Assembly (NCBI RefSeq): GCF_937468385.1
Contig: NZ_CALBWS010000036.1
Location: forward strand, 1-57,618
Length of the DNA stretch: 57,618 nt
Direction of reading: 5' to 3'
Origin: Neobacillus rhizosphaerae
Lineage (GTDB): Bacteria; Bacillota; Bacilli; Bacillales; Cytobacillaceae
A program made the position numbers and the translations under genes. Position 1 is the stretch's first letter. Each line of letters begins with the position of its first letter. The notes under the pieces are model-generated. The model worked only from the letters and a program-made list of their open reading frames with translations, did no database searches and was not told where the DNA came from. This document shows, one piece after another, positions 19,034 through 26,822 of the stretch.

Positions 19034-19250
19034 TTAGAAAAGCGGAAGCGCCCTGTTCAGCGGCGTATGGCCTCCTCGAAAAAGCTAACGCTTTTTCTTC
19101 GTGCGATGCTTATGCTGCCGAAGCCTTCCTTGTGGAGCGCTCCAACTGAGATAAAGGAAACACGAAGAGCCGGAAGCGATTCGATGTTGACTTATCGTAG
19201 GGCGGAGCGCGAAGGACACTAGCTGCTAGGGCGCTGGAGCTGGACAATTC
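19034..19250. repeat. Bacillus intergenic repeat (AGAAAAGCGGAAGCG... type), long copy
   Basis: Begins AGAAAAGCGGAAGCGCCC and ends GCGCTGGAGCTGGACA, the borders of a dispersed repeat that I recognise from many Bacillus genomes. The inside is GC-rich and contains an AAAAAGC/GCTTTTT hairpin. It lies between the modification operon and the precursor gene. A second, short copy is at 26083. Confidence 0.65.
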
Positions 19251-19285
19251 TCAAAGTCCAATGATATATAAATTCTGATATTACC

Positions 19286-19332
19286 AAAAAGAAGTGCCTC
19301 CTGCTGCACATGTCCATGCAGGGGGCACTTTC
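19286..19332 (-). terminator. Terminator after the azole-peptide precursor gene
   Basis: AAGTGCC-TCCTGC / GCAGG-GGGCACTT hairpin followed on the minus strand by CTTCTTTTTGG. It separates the precursor from the downstream modification operon, permitting a high ratio of precursor to enzymes. Confidence 0.75.
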
Positions 19333-19373
19333 TGTTCATAAAATAACTATTTTTTTCTGAGACTCCAAAATAA

Positions 19374-19676
19374 CTAAATAAAACCAATACCGAAACAGCT
19401 AAAACCGAGACCGAAACAGCTAAAACCGAGACCGAAACAGCTAAAACCGAAGCAGCCACCACAACCGCCACAACGGAAACCGCATCCTCCGCAACGAAAT
19501 CCGCAGCCCCCGCAACGAAAGCCTCCGCAACGAAAGCCTCCGCAACGACCTCCGCAGCCCCCGCAACGCATTCCAAACACACGCAGATCTTGGCTCTGAG
19601 GATCTATAGGAATCAATTCACCAACTTGGTAATGATCCATTCCTAATGATTGTAAACCATTCTGAAAATTATGCAT
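19374..19676 (-). CDS. Heterocycloanthracin-type precursor peptide
   Basis: 100 residues. The leader (1-36) contains MDHYQVGELIPIDPQS and ends VFGM; the core starts near Arg37-Cys38. The first core half (38-75) has 11 Cys in CGG/CGGFR/CGF units; the second (78-98) is three FSCFGLG-type heptads, each with Ser-Cys, giving 14 Cys in all. The start is placed at the internal ATG because GGGGAGGAAAAA directly precedes it. It should be cyclised to thiazoles by the F/YcaO/SagB proteins encoded just downstream. Cys-Xaa-Xaa precursors of this family in the B. cereus group are often unlinked to the enzymes; here it is adjacent. Activity is unknown. Confidence 0.88.
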   Translation of the reverse strand: MHNFQNGLQSLGMDHYQVGELIPIDPQSQDLRVFGMRCGGCGGRCGGFRCGGFRCGGCGFRCGGCGFRCGGCGGCFGFSCFGLGFSCFGLGFSCFGIGFI

Positions 19677-19765
19677 TTTTTCCTCCCCTTTGTATTTAAT
19701 CAACAGGTTGCACCTGAAAAGAGAGTGGAAACGAAGGTATTTTGTCAGTTTTGTGTAAATTAAAC

Positions 19766-19793
19766 TTTAAAGTACCACGAGTACTCTCTTCAA
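19766..19793 (-). promoter_or_regulatory. Possible promoter/operator of the precursor gene
   Basis: On the minus strand TTGAAG and TTTAAA are 16 bp apart, and the spacer holds the inverted repeat AGTAC-N5-GTACT (19771-19785). Each hexamer matches the SigA consensus at four of six positions, so this is tentative. Confidence 0.35.
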
Positions 19794-20057
19794 CAAAATA
19801 TGATTTTTTTAGGTTGTTGCCACTGATTTAACAGCCTATTTTACGTTGAAGGTGTAAATTGAATATTGCTCACTTTACGAAGCACTCATGGGTTGATGAT
19901 TCCTATTTAAGCTTATTTCAAAGGAACCTATTTCATTGAAATTTAATTTAACAGCCTAAAGGTAGATATCTTTCAGCAAAAGTTTCAAAAAGAACATCGA
20001 GTTATGAGTTATGGTGAAAAAATATTTTCGTGGTCAAAAGCTATTTTTAAGTAAATC
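19794..20057. other. Degenerate non-coding DNA upstream of the precursor
   Basis: No gene seen. The 13-mer ATTTAACAGCCTA occurs twice in direct orientation (19826-19838 and 19946-19958), exactly 120 bases apart. No terminator hairpin is visible on the minus strand between the T-box and the precursor. Confidence 0.45.
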
Positions 20058-20129
20058 GGTTTAACGTGGAATAATGTGGATTTTGACCGTAAAACCATCA
20101 CGGTAGAACGTACAAGAGCTGTTGTAAGG
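20058..20129 (+). pseudogene. Fragment of a tyrosine recombinase (phage-type integrase)
   Basis: One frame encodes LTWNNVDFDRKTITVERT, the shape of the conserved beta-strand region after the first catalytic Arg box of tyrosine recombinases (L-x-W-x-D-x-D...TI). It has a stop codon just before and runs into the tyrS fragment near 20118. Only about 22 residues survive, so the family call rests on one motif. It marks a recombination scar. Confidence 0.5.
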
Positions 20130-20262
20130 AGGCTTCGCCGTGGATAAGACGCGTCATCTCTTCCGCTAGTGCCTTTTGGGCTTTACGAAGGTGCGGTTCT
20201 TCCGCAACAGCCGTTTCTAATTGTTCAATTTCCTCGTGCGATAGGACTTTTCCATACAAAAT
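20118..20262 (-). pseudogene. tyrS: Internal fragment of tyrosyl-tRNA synthetase
   Basis: The minus strand reads SHEEIEQLETAVAEEPHLRKA then QKALAEEMTRLIHGEASLQQ, which is the segment of bacterial TyrS between the catalytic core and the C-terminal S4 domain. Both flanks are gone: upstream it joins the T-box terminator, downstream it breaks at a recombinase fragment. The gene cannot make a synthetase. The host must encode another tyrosyl-tRNA synthetase elsewhere, for instance TyrZ type. Confidence 0.8.
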
Positions 20263-20510
20263 AAAAACGCCCCTGCAAATATGCAGGGACGTAAACTTAC
20301 GTGGTACCACCCAGCTGAGGATATAAATCCTCCAACTTGAAAAAATAACGGTTATGACCCTTCTTCACTACTAATAATAACATTCACAGAGAAGGCTCGA
20401 GGACGTAATTCATTCTTCTATATATACCAGCTTCCACCACCGCTGGCTCGCTTTTAATAGGAATAGAAGAACTACAGTTGATTCCCTTCACAGCTTTTTA
20501 TTAAATTTAA
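20256..20510 (-). promoter_or_regulatory. T-box leader of the TyrS type, orphaned
   Basis: Minus-strand elements in order: a long Stem I (GAAGG...CCTTC outer arms, TTCTTCTAT/ATAGAAGAA, CCAGC/GCTGG with GGTGGTGGAA), a likely specifier UAC (tyrosine) at 20407-20405, the T-box core GGTGGTACCACG at 20312-20301, and an intrinsic terminator CCCCTGCA/TGCAGGG plus T-run at 20292-20257. Uncharged tRNA-Tyr would favour antitermination. Its original gene, tyrS, is reduced to a fragment. The next intact minus-strand gene is the azole-peptide precursor. A promoter upstream is not obvious. Confidence 0.85.
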
Positions 20511-20606
20511 CTTAAAGCATTTTTACCATATTTATATCTGATGTCATACACAAACTGGAAATTTCAGAAAAATGTAGAAGTTTATCAGCTTTTATACCAC
20601 CTATAT

Positions 20607-20614
20607 GCTATAAT
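20607..20614 (+). promoter_or_regulatory. Extended -10 promoter of the penicillin-binding protein gene
   Basis: TGCTATAAT is a perfect extended -10 element starting at 20606-20607, about 30 bases before the start codon; the -35 region is poor, as is tolerated with an extended -10. Confidence 0.55.
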
Positions 20615-20642
20615 GTATGTGATTTTAGAAGAGGTGATGCTT

Positions 20643-23402
20643 TTGAAAAATGAAAAATTACAAGTGTGGATAGAAAAAGCAAAATCCGTAAGAAACTTTT
20701 TTACTAATAAAAAAACGGTAAAAAGTGCACGAATTACATCTCAAGTCGTTTGGAACTTATTTCTCCTTTTAATGACAGTCGTCATTATTGGAGGCTCATT
20801 TGCAACAGGGGTTGGGGCCGGTTATTTCGCTTCACTCGTAAAGGACGAACCCGTCCGCTCATATGAAGGTATGAAAAAGGATATTTATGATTACACAGAA
20901 ACCTCGGAATTATATTTTGCTAATGATGTCTATCTTGGTAAACTCAGGACCGATCTTGAACGAGAAGAGGTAAAACTGGATCAAGTATCGAAGGATTTGA
21001 TCAATGCTGTTGTCGCAACCGAAGACTCATACTTTTACCAGCATAATGGGGTCGTCCCAAAAGCTGTTTTCCGTGCCGTCTTTCAGGAAGTGACTAACTC
21101 CTCTGTTCAATCAGGTGGCAGTACCTTAACCCAGCAATTAATTAAGAATCAAATCTTAACCAATGAAGTTTCTTTTCAAAGGAAAGCCAACGAAATATTA
21201 CTTGCCCTTCGTTTAGAGAAATTTTTCAACAAAAAAGAAATTCTTGAAGCCTACTTGAATGTCTCGACATTTGGAAGAAACTCATCTGGACGAAACATTG
21301 CCGGTGTTCAATCGGCGGCTAAAGGGATCTTCGGGAAAAATGCCAGTGACTTAACCTTACCACAAGCGGCCTTCATTGCCGGCTTGCCTCAAAGTCCATT
21401 TGGCTATACCCCTTTTACAAGAGAGGGCACGATTAAGAACAATCTTGAACCAGGTCTTACCCGAATGAAAACGGTATTAAAGAGAATGTTTGATGGTGGG
21501 TACATTAACCAGAAACAATATGCCGAGGCATCTGCCTACGATATTACTAAGGACTTTATTCCGCCAGTTGCTAATCCACTCGAAAAATATCCTTGGTTGA
21601 CGGTTGAAATTGAAAAGCGGGCGATTGAGACTCTGACTACTGTACTTGCCAAAAAAGACGGCTATACAGAAAAAGACTTAAAAAATGATGACAATCTTTA
21701 TTACAAGTATCAAAGATTAGCTGACCATAATTTGCATCAAAATGGGTACCAAATTCATACAACCATTGACAAAGATATTTACGATGCGATGCAAAAGGTT
21801 AAAGATAATTATAAATATTATGGGCCAGATAAACCTCAGGAGAAGCTAGACCCGGAAACTGGGGAAAAGAAAACAGTCATAGAGCCTGTGGAAGTTGGAG
21901 CAGAACTGATTGAAAATAAGACCGGGAAAATTATCAGCTTTGTTGCCGGGAGAGATTACAGCAAGCAGCAGCTCAATCACGCAACTCGTGCACTGAGACA
22001 AAACGGCTCCACCATGAAACCATTGCTTGTCTATGGTCCTGCGATTGAGTTAGGAAGAGCAGCACCAGGAACGCCGCTTCCAGATGTTGAATTAAGACTC
22101 GATCCGACTCGAAGTACTCCATGGCCGCGTAACTATGATTTAAGGTACAGCGGGATCGTTTCTGCCCGCTATGCACTGGCAAAATCCTATAATGTTCCTG
22201 CTGTGAAATTATACAAGGAAATCCTTGATCAACGACCGGCAAAGTATCTTGAAAAGATGGGATTTACCTCTCTGAAAAAAGCTGATTATGAAATCCCTGC
22301 AACCTCTATTGGTTCCTTGACGACTGGGGTTACCATTGAAGAGAATACAAATGCCTTTAGTACCTTTGCAAATGGCGGCAAATTTATTGATGCTTATTTG
22401 ATTGATAAAATTGTCGATAATAACGGTAAGGTCATTTATCAGCACGAAGTGAAGCCAGTGGACGTATTCAAACCGCAAACAGCCTATCTAACACTTGATA
22501 TGATGCGCGACGTTGTCAAAATGGGGACTGCCGCTGGAGTTAGAAGTAAATTGAATTTCCGCGCGGATTGGGCTGGGAAAACGGGTACAGGGAATGAATA
22601 CATCGATTCCTGGTTCGTTGCGACAAACCCTAACGTTACCTTTGGTATTTGGACTGGCTATGATACACCAAAATCCCTAAAGACTTCTGGGATGTCTTAC
22701 AGCCAGCGCACCAATAACCTTTGGGCTGAACTAATCAATGCCGCCTATAAAATTAAGCCAGATTTAGTTGCTCCAAAAGAATCATTTAGCAGGCCTGAAG
22801 GAATTGTGAAACGTTCCTATTGTGCTGTTTCAGGAATGCTGCCATCAAATGCCTGTTCAAAAGCAGGATTAATCGAGAGTGATTACTTTAACGTGAATAA
22901 TGTTCCAAGCAAAATTGATGATAGCTTGATTGAAGGGAATTTTGTCACTATCGGAGGCAAAAAATATTTAGCCTTAGATTCTACCCCAAAAGAGTTTGCC
23001 CAGTTTGGTCTTATCTTAAACCCAGACTTTATAACTCGAATGGTCGGTAAGAATTTCAAAAATATAAGCCAGCTTATTCCTCAAAAGGACCGTTGGGGAA
23101 AAATTCTAGTCCCTGACGCAAAAATGGTCGATAATGGGAAGAATCCTGATAGTGTAAGCCTAAAAGTTTCAGGTAATACATTAACTTGGTCAGCCGCAGC
23201 GGATAATGATATTGTCGGATACCGTGTCTATCAAGGGGGCATAATTTCAACTAAAGTCGCTAGCATTATCAGTGGTTCGAATCTTTCATTTACCGTTGGA
23301 AACGGTACCTATTATGTAACAGCAGTTGATATCGCTGGGAAAGAATCCGCTCCCTCCAATCTAGTTGAGGTAGGGGCAGTAGATCCTCCAGCACCGCAGT
23401 AA
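20643..23402 (+). CDS. Class A penicillin-binding protein (PBP1A family) with FN3 tail
   Basis: 919 residues. A cytoplasmic N-terminus, one membrane anchor (about 36-60), a GT51 glycosyltransferase domain (EDSYFYQHNG, Glu127), a transpeptidase domain with STMK (Ser456), SYN (515-517) and KTG (646-648), and a C-terminal fibronectin type III repeat (about 835-905). It polymerises and crosslinks peptidoglycan outside the membrane. The start is TTG at 20643, because GAGG lies eight bases before it; the longer reading frame begins upstream of the promoter. All catalytic residues are present. Which B. subtilis PBP it corresponds to is unclear, so no symbol is given. Confidence 0.92.
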   Translation: MKNEKLQVWIEKAKSVRNFFTNKKTVKSARITSQVVWNLFLLLMTVVIIGGSFATGVGAGYFASLVKDEPVRSYEGMKKDIYDYTETSELYFANDVYLGKLRTDLEREEVKLDQVSKDLINAVVATEDSYFYQHNGVVPKAVFRAVFQEVTNSSVQSGGSTLTQQLIKNQILTNEVSFQRKANEILLALRLEKFFNKKEILEAYLNVSTFGRNSSGRNIAGVQSAAKGIFGKNASDLTLPQAAFIAGLPQSPFGYTPFTREGTIKNNLEPGLTRMKTVLKRMFDGGYINQKQYAEASAYDITKDFIPPVANPLEKYPWLTVEIEKRAIETLTTVLAKKDGYTEKDLKNDDNLYYKYQRLADHNLHQNGYQIHTTIDKDIYDAMQKVKDNYKYYGPDKPQEKLDPETGEKKTVIEPVEVGAELIENKTGKIISFVAGRDYSKQQLNHATRALRQNGSTMKPLLVYGPAIELGRAAPGTPLPDVELRLDPTRSTPWPRNYDLRYSGIVSARYALAKSYNVPAVKLYKEILDQRPAKYLEKMGFTSLKKADYEIPATSIGSLTTGVTIEENTNAFSTFANGGKFIDAYLIDKIVDNNGKVIYQHEVKPVDVFKPQTAYLTLDMMRDVVKMGTAAGVRSKLNFRADWAGKTGTGNEYIDSWFVATNPNVTFGIWTGYDTPKSLKTSGMSYSQRTNNLWAELINAAYKIKPDLVAPKESFSRPEGIVKRSYCAVSGMLPSNACSKAGLIESDYFNVNNVPSKIDDSLIEGNFVTIGGKKYLALDSTPKEFAQFGLILNPDFITRMVGKNFKNISQLIPQKDRWGKILVPDAKMVDNGKNPDSVSLKVSGNTLTWSAAADNDIVGYRVYQGGIISTKVASIISGSNLSFTVGNGTYYVTAVDIAGKESAPSNLVEVGAVDPPAPQ

Positions 23403-23455
23403 AGAACAACGTTAGAGCTAGACCATTATCGAAGTCCATTATCTCTTTTCTTTTA

Positions 23456-23498
23456 ATAAAGAACAGCCCCGAAATGAAATTCGGGGCTGTTTCTTTAT
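23456..23498. terminator. Bidirectional terminator between the PBP gene and acsA
   Basis: AAGAACAGCCCCGA / TCGGGGCTGTTTCTT hairpin in the gap between convergent genes, with T-rich tails on both strands. Confidence 0.88.
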
Positions 23499-23511
23499 GT
23501 GAATAAAATCA

Positions 23512-25230
23512 TTAATCTTCCAATGTTGATAAATCACCTGTAGGTAAATTAAGCTCCCATGCCTTCAAGACACGGCGCATTATTTTACCGCTTCTTGTTT
23601 TCGGCAGTTTGTCACGGAAATCAATTTCCCGTGGGGCAGCATGAGCTGCAAGACCTTTCTTCACAAATTGTCTGATTTCCTCTTTTAATTCATCTGAGGC
23701 TTCGTAGCCGTCACGAAGGGCAACAAAGGCTTTTATGATTTCCCCGCGGACTGGATCCGGTTTTCCAATAACACCTGCTTCCGCTACGGCTGGGTGCTCG
23801 ACTAGCTTGCTTTCCACTTCGAATGGTCCTACCCGCTCTCCTGATGTCATAATGACATCATCCACGCGACCTTGGAACCAGAAATATCCGTCCTCATCCA
23901 TGTAGGCCGAATCTCCGGAGACATACCAGTCATTTGGCATAAAGTAGGATTCATATTTCTCAGGGTTATTCCAAATAGCATTCATCATGGATGGCCAACC
24001 TTTTTTAATCGCGAGGTTCCCCATTCGATATGGAGGGAGTTCAACCCCTTGATGATCGACAATCGCCGCTTCCACACCAGGAATCGGTTTCCCCATCGAA
24101 CCTGGCTTAATCTCCATGCAAGGATAGTTACTGATCAATTGGGCACCGGTTTCAGTCATCCACCAGTTATCATGAATTCGGTGATTAAATACCTTTACTC
24201 CCCATTTGACAACCTCAGGGTTTAGCGGCTCTCCAACACTTAAAATATGACGAAGGCTGCTTAAATCGAATTTCTTTACGACCTCATCACCCGCACCCAT
24301 TAACATCCGGAATGCTGTTGGGGCACTATACCAAACAGTGACCCCGAAATCTTCAATCATTTGATACCAGGCTTCAGGACTAAACCGTCCGCCAATAATC
24401 ACATTGGATGTTCCCGTTAACCACGGGCCAAATATTCCATAAGATGTCCCGGTAACCCAGCCTGGGTCGGCTGTACACCAGTAAACATCGTCCTCTTTTA
24501 AATCAAGAACCCATTTTGCTGTTTGATAATGCTGAATCATAGCATTATGCACATGCAATACCCCTTTTGGTTTCCCAGTGGAACCGGAAGTATAATGCAA
24601 GATAAGGCCATCAGTCCGGTCTACCCATTCAATTCTCAATTCTTTACTTGCCTCTTCAAATTTTTTCAAGAAATTGATATGAGGGCCCTCATCATCTACA
24701 TTTTTTCCAACAAGGAAAATATGCTTTAATGCGGATAATTCGGCTACAGGAACACGGTCCAGCAATTCCGGGGTCGTAACTAAAACTTTAGCTTCACTGT
24801 CTTGCAGACGATCTCTGACGGCCCCTTCCATGAAGGCCTCAAATAATGGGCCGACAATTGCTCCTAGCTTAATCGCACCCAACACAGTAAAATAAAGCTC
24901 AGGTGAACGTGGCATGAAAATAAATACACGGTCGCCCTTTTCTACATCACCATAATTCTTTAACACATTCCCTGCTTTGTTTGAAAGATCCTTCATTTCC
25001 TTAAAGGTGTACTTCTCATTTCTTGATGCATCGCGATAGTAGAGGGCAACCTTATTTTTTCTAAAGGATTTCACATGCCGGTCAATGGCCTCATAGGCCA
25101 AATTAACAAGCCCAGTTTCACTCCAAGAGAATGCCTTTTCTGTTTCTTTCCAGTTGAAATGCTTATACGTCTCTTCATAATTACGTAAATTATGCTCTCC
25201 TTGCATAACTGGTAACGCTTCCACTTTCAT
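23512..25230 (-). CDS. acsA: Acetyl-CoA synthetase
   Basis: 572 residues, the length of Bacillus AcsA. It converts acetate, ATP and CoA into acetyl-CoA. Motifs: HYTSGSTGKPKG (ATP loop), WWMTETG, and PKTRSGKIMRR with the catalytic lysine at 549, the residue acetylated by AcuA in B. subtilis. GGGGGAGATAGA precedes the start. It is divergent from acuABC, which encodes the enzymes that acetylate and deacetylate this lysine. No CcpA operator was recognisable in the shared intergenic region. Confidence 0.96.
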   Translation of the reverse strand: MKVEALPVMQGEHNLRNYEETYKHFNWKETEKAFSWSETGLVNLAYEAIDRHVKSFRKNKVALYYRDASRNEKYTFKEMKDLSNKAGNVLKNYGDVEKGDRVFIFMPRSPELYFTVLGAIKLGAIVGPLFEAFMEGAVRDRLQDSEAKVLVTTPELLDRVPVAELSALKHIFLVGKNVDDEGPHINFLKKFEEASKELRIEWVDRTDGLILHYTSGSTGKPKGVLHVHNAMIQHYQTAKWVLDLKEDDVYWCTADPGWVTGTSYGIFGPWLTGTSNVIIGGRFSPEAWYQMIEDFGVTVWYSAPTAFRMLMGAGDEVVKKFDLSSLRHILSVGEPLNPEVVKWGVKVFNHRIHDNWWMTETGAQLISNYPCMEIKPGSMGKPIPGVEAAIVDHQGVELPPYRMGNLAIKKGWPSMMNAIWNNPEKYESYFMPNDWYVSGDSAYMDEDGYFWFQGRVDDVIMTSGERVGPFEVESKLVEHPAVAEAGVIGKPDPVRGEIIKAFVALRDGYEASDELKEEIRQFVKKGLAAHAAPREIDFRDKLPKTRSGKIMRRVLKAWELNLPTGDLSTLED

Positions 25231-25346
25231 TCTATCTCCCCCTCTTCAGATATATGAAATTATTATAGAACAAATAGTAACTATTCACAATTTTAAAAAA
25301 TTATTTACTATTATTTTAATGTTTATCTAATATTATTTTGAATATT

Positions 25347-25373
25347 TTTTACAAAACTGAAAATTTTGTAAAA
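25347..25373. promoter_or_regulatory. 10-bp perfect inverted repeat between acsA and acuA
   Basis: TTTTACAAAA and TTTTGTAAAA are perfectly complementary arms separated by seven bases, centred in the divergent acsA/acuA promoter region. It looks like an operator for a dimeric regulator; the regulator is unknown. A TATAAT for acuA lies at 25399-25404. Confidence 0.5.
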
Positions 25374-25448
25374 TCATCTTAATTTAATAGATTTTATGTA
25401 TAATAGAACTGATACACTAACCATTATTTATTTAAGGTAGGTGACCGT

Positions 25449-26081
25449 ATGGAACACAAAAAGACATACAATGCTAAACAACTGAAAACTCCTCATGGGA
25501 ACTTAATCATTGAAGGTCCTATTTCTTCAGATAAACTAGCTGGCTATGAATTTCATGAAGATCTTGTCGCGTTTCGCCCCCCCGCCCAGCAGCATGAGGC
25601 CTTAGTTGGAATTGCGAAACTAGAAGAAGGCAGAATTATTATCGCAAGAAATCGGCATACCATCGTTGGTTATGTGACATACCTTTACCCAGACCCGCTT
25701 GAACGGTGGTCTGAAGGTAAAATGGATAATTTAATTGAGCTTGGCGCCATTGAGGTGATTCCAGAATTCAGAGGCTACGCTGTCGGTAAAAACCTTTTAA
25801 TCGTATCGATGATGGATGATGCGATGGAAGATTATCTTATTATCACAACAGAGTATTATTGGCATTGGGATTTAAAAAACACCAAATTAAATGTCTGGGA
25901 ATATCGAAAAGTCATGGAAAAGATGATGAATGCCGGAGGCTTAGAGTGGTATGCAACCGATGACCCCGAAATTTGCTCGCATCCGGCCAACTGCTTGATG
26001 GCCAGAATCGGTAAACGTGTGGAATTAGAGTCCGTCCAAAAATTTGATCGTCTACGCTTTATGAACCGGTTTATGTATTAA
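25449..26081 (+). CDS. acuA: Protein acetyltransferase AcuA
   Basis: 210-residue GNAT-fold protein with the acetyl-CoA binding turn in RGYAVGKNLL. It acetylates the active-site lysine of AcsA and switches it off. Order acuA-acuB-acuC on the strand opposite acsA is as in B. subtilis. GTAGGTGACCGT precedes the ATG. A short dispersed repeat lies between it and acuB. Confidence 0.93.
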   Translation: MEHKKTYNAKQLKTPHGNLIIEGPISSDKLAGYEFHEDLVAFRPPAQQHEALVGIAKLEEGRIIIARNRHTIVGYVTYLYPDPLERWSEGKMDNLIELGAIEVIPEFRGYAVGKNLLIVSMMDDAMEDYLIITTEYYWHWDLKNTKLNVWEYRKVMEKMMNAGGLEWYATDDPEICSHPANCLMARIGKRVELESVQKFDRLRFMNRFMY

Positions 26082-26082
26082 T

Positions 26083-26143
26083 AGAAAAGCGGAAGCACCC
26101 GTTTAGCGAGGCATACTAGTCGCTGGGGCTTAAGCTAGACACC
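26083..26143. repeat. Bacillus intergenic repeat, short copy
   Basis: Starts AGAAAAGCGGAAGCACCC and ends CGCTGGGGCTTAAGCTAGAC, sharing both borders with the 19034-19250 element but with most of the centre deleted. It lies inside the acu operon, between acuA and acuB. Confidence 0.6.
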
Positions 26144-26174
26144 AAATTCTATTAGATTTTAGGGGGTTTTCCTA

Positions 26175-26822
26175 ATGATTGTAGAAGAAATTATGAAAAC
26201 AGATGTGGTAACCTTATATCCTACTAACTCAATTGCTGATGCCATTCATGTGATGGAAACCAATAATATTCGCCATATTCCCATCGTTAATGAGGAAAAT
26301 AATTTAGTTGGTCTTATAACCATTTCCAGATTAAAAGAGGCACTACCTTCAACTTTTCGGACGAATGAAAATCCGGACGATTTGAAAAAAACACTTGAAA
26401 TGATTATGGAGCGAGATGTCATCACTGGACATCCACTTGATTTTGTTGAAGAGGTTGCTGCAATATTTTATGAACATAAAATAAGTGCAATTCCCATTAT
26501 TAAGGATCGGGAATTAGTTGGAATTTTAACGGAGACAGATATACTGCGAACTATGGTTGAGTTAACAGGGGCCCATCAGCCGGGATCGCAAATTGAACTA
26601 CGGGTCCCTAATATCTCTGGTGTTCTCAGCGATATTGCGGATATTATTCGCAAGAGAAAGGCAAATATTCTTAGTGTACTAGTATACCCGGATAGACAGG
26701 ATGAGCAATATAAAATACTCGTTATCAGGGTGCAGTTGATGAATCCAACCGGATTAATTCAAGAGCTTAAAGAGGCAGGCCATCAGGTCTTATGGCCAAA
26801 TCTACCGGGGATTTCTTTATGA
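26175..26822 (+). CDS. acuB: Acetoin utilization protein AcuB (CBS-CBS-ACT)
   Basis: 215 residues: two CBS domains (about 1-60 with MIVEEIMKTDVVTL and 78-135) and a C-terminal ACT-like domain (about 140-212). It is the regulatory member of the acu operon, probably sensing an adenosine nucleotide, though its exact role is not established. AGGGGGTTTTCCTA precedes the ATG. Its TGA stop overlaps the acuC ATG as ATGA. Confidence 0.92.
   Translation: MIVEEIMKTDVVTLYPTNSIADAIHVMETNNIRHIPIVNEENNLVGLITISRLKEALPSTFRTNENPDDLKKTLEMIMERDVITGHPLDFVEEVAAIFYEHKISAIPIIKDRELVGILTETDILRTMVELTGAHQPGSQIELRVPNISGVLSDIADIIRKRKANILSVLVYPDRQDEQYKILVIRVQLMNPTGLIQELKEAGHQVLWPNLPGISL

Noticed and set aside
19226..19582. 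Ala/Val-rich frame overlapping the precursor gene
   Set aside because: Out-of-frame reading of the Cys-Gly-Gly coding repeats; no ribosome site.
20098..20310. Minus-strand reading frame of 70 codons across the T-box and tyrS fragment
   Set aside because: Its first third is T-box antiterminator and terminator sequence; the rest is a tyrS fossil. No ribosome site.
25231..25448. Search for a CcpA cre site between acsA and acuA
   Set aside because: No sequence with the central CG and flanking pattern of cre is present; only an AT-rich palindrome was found.
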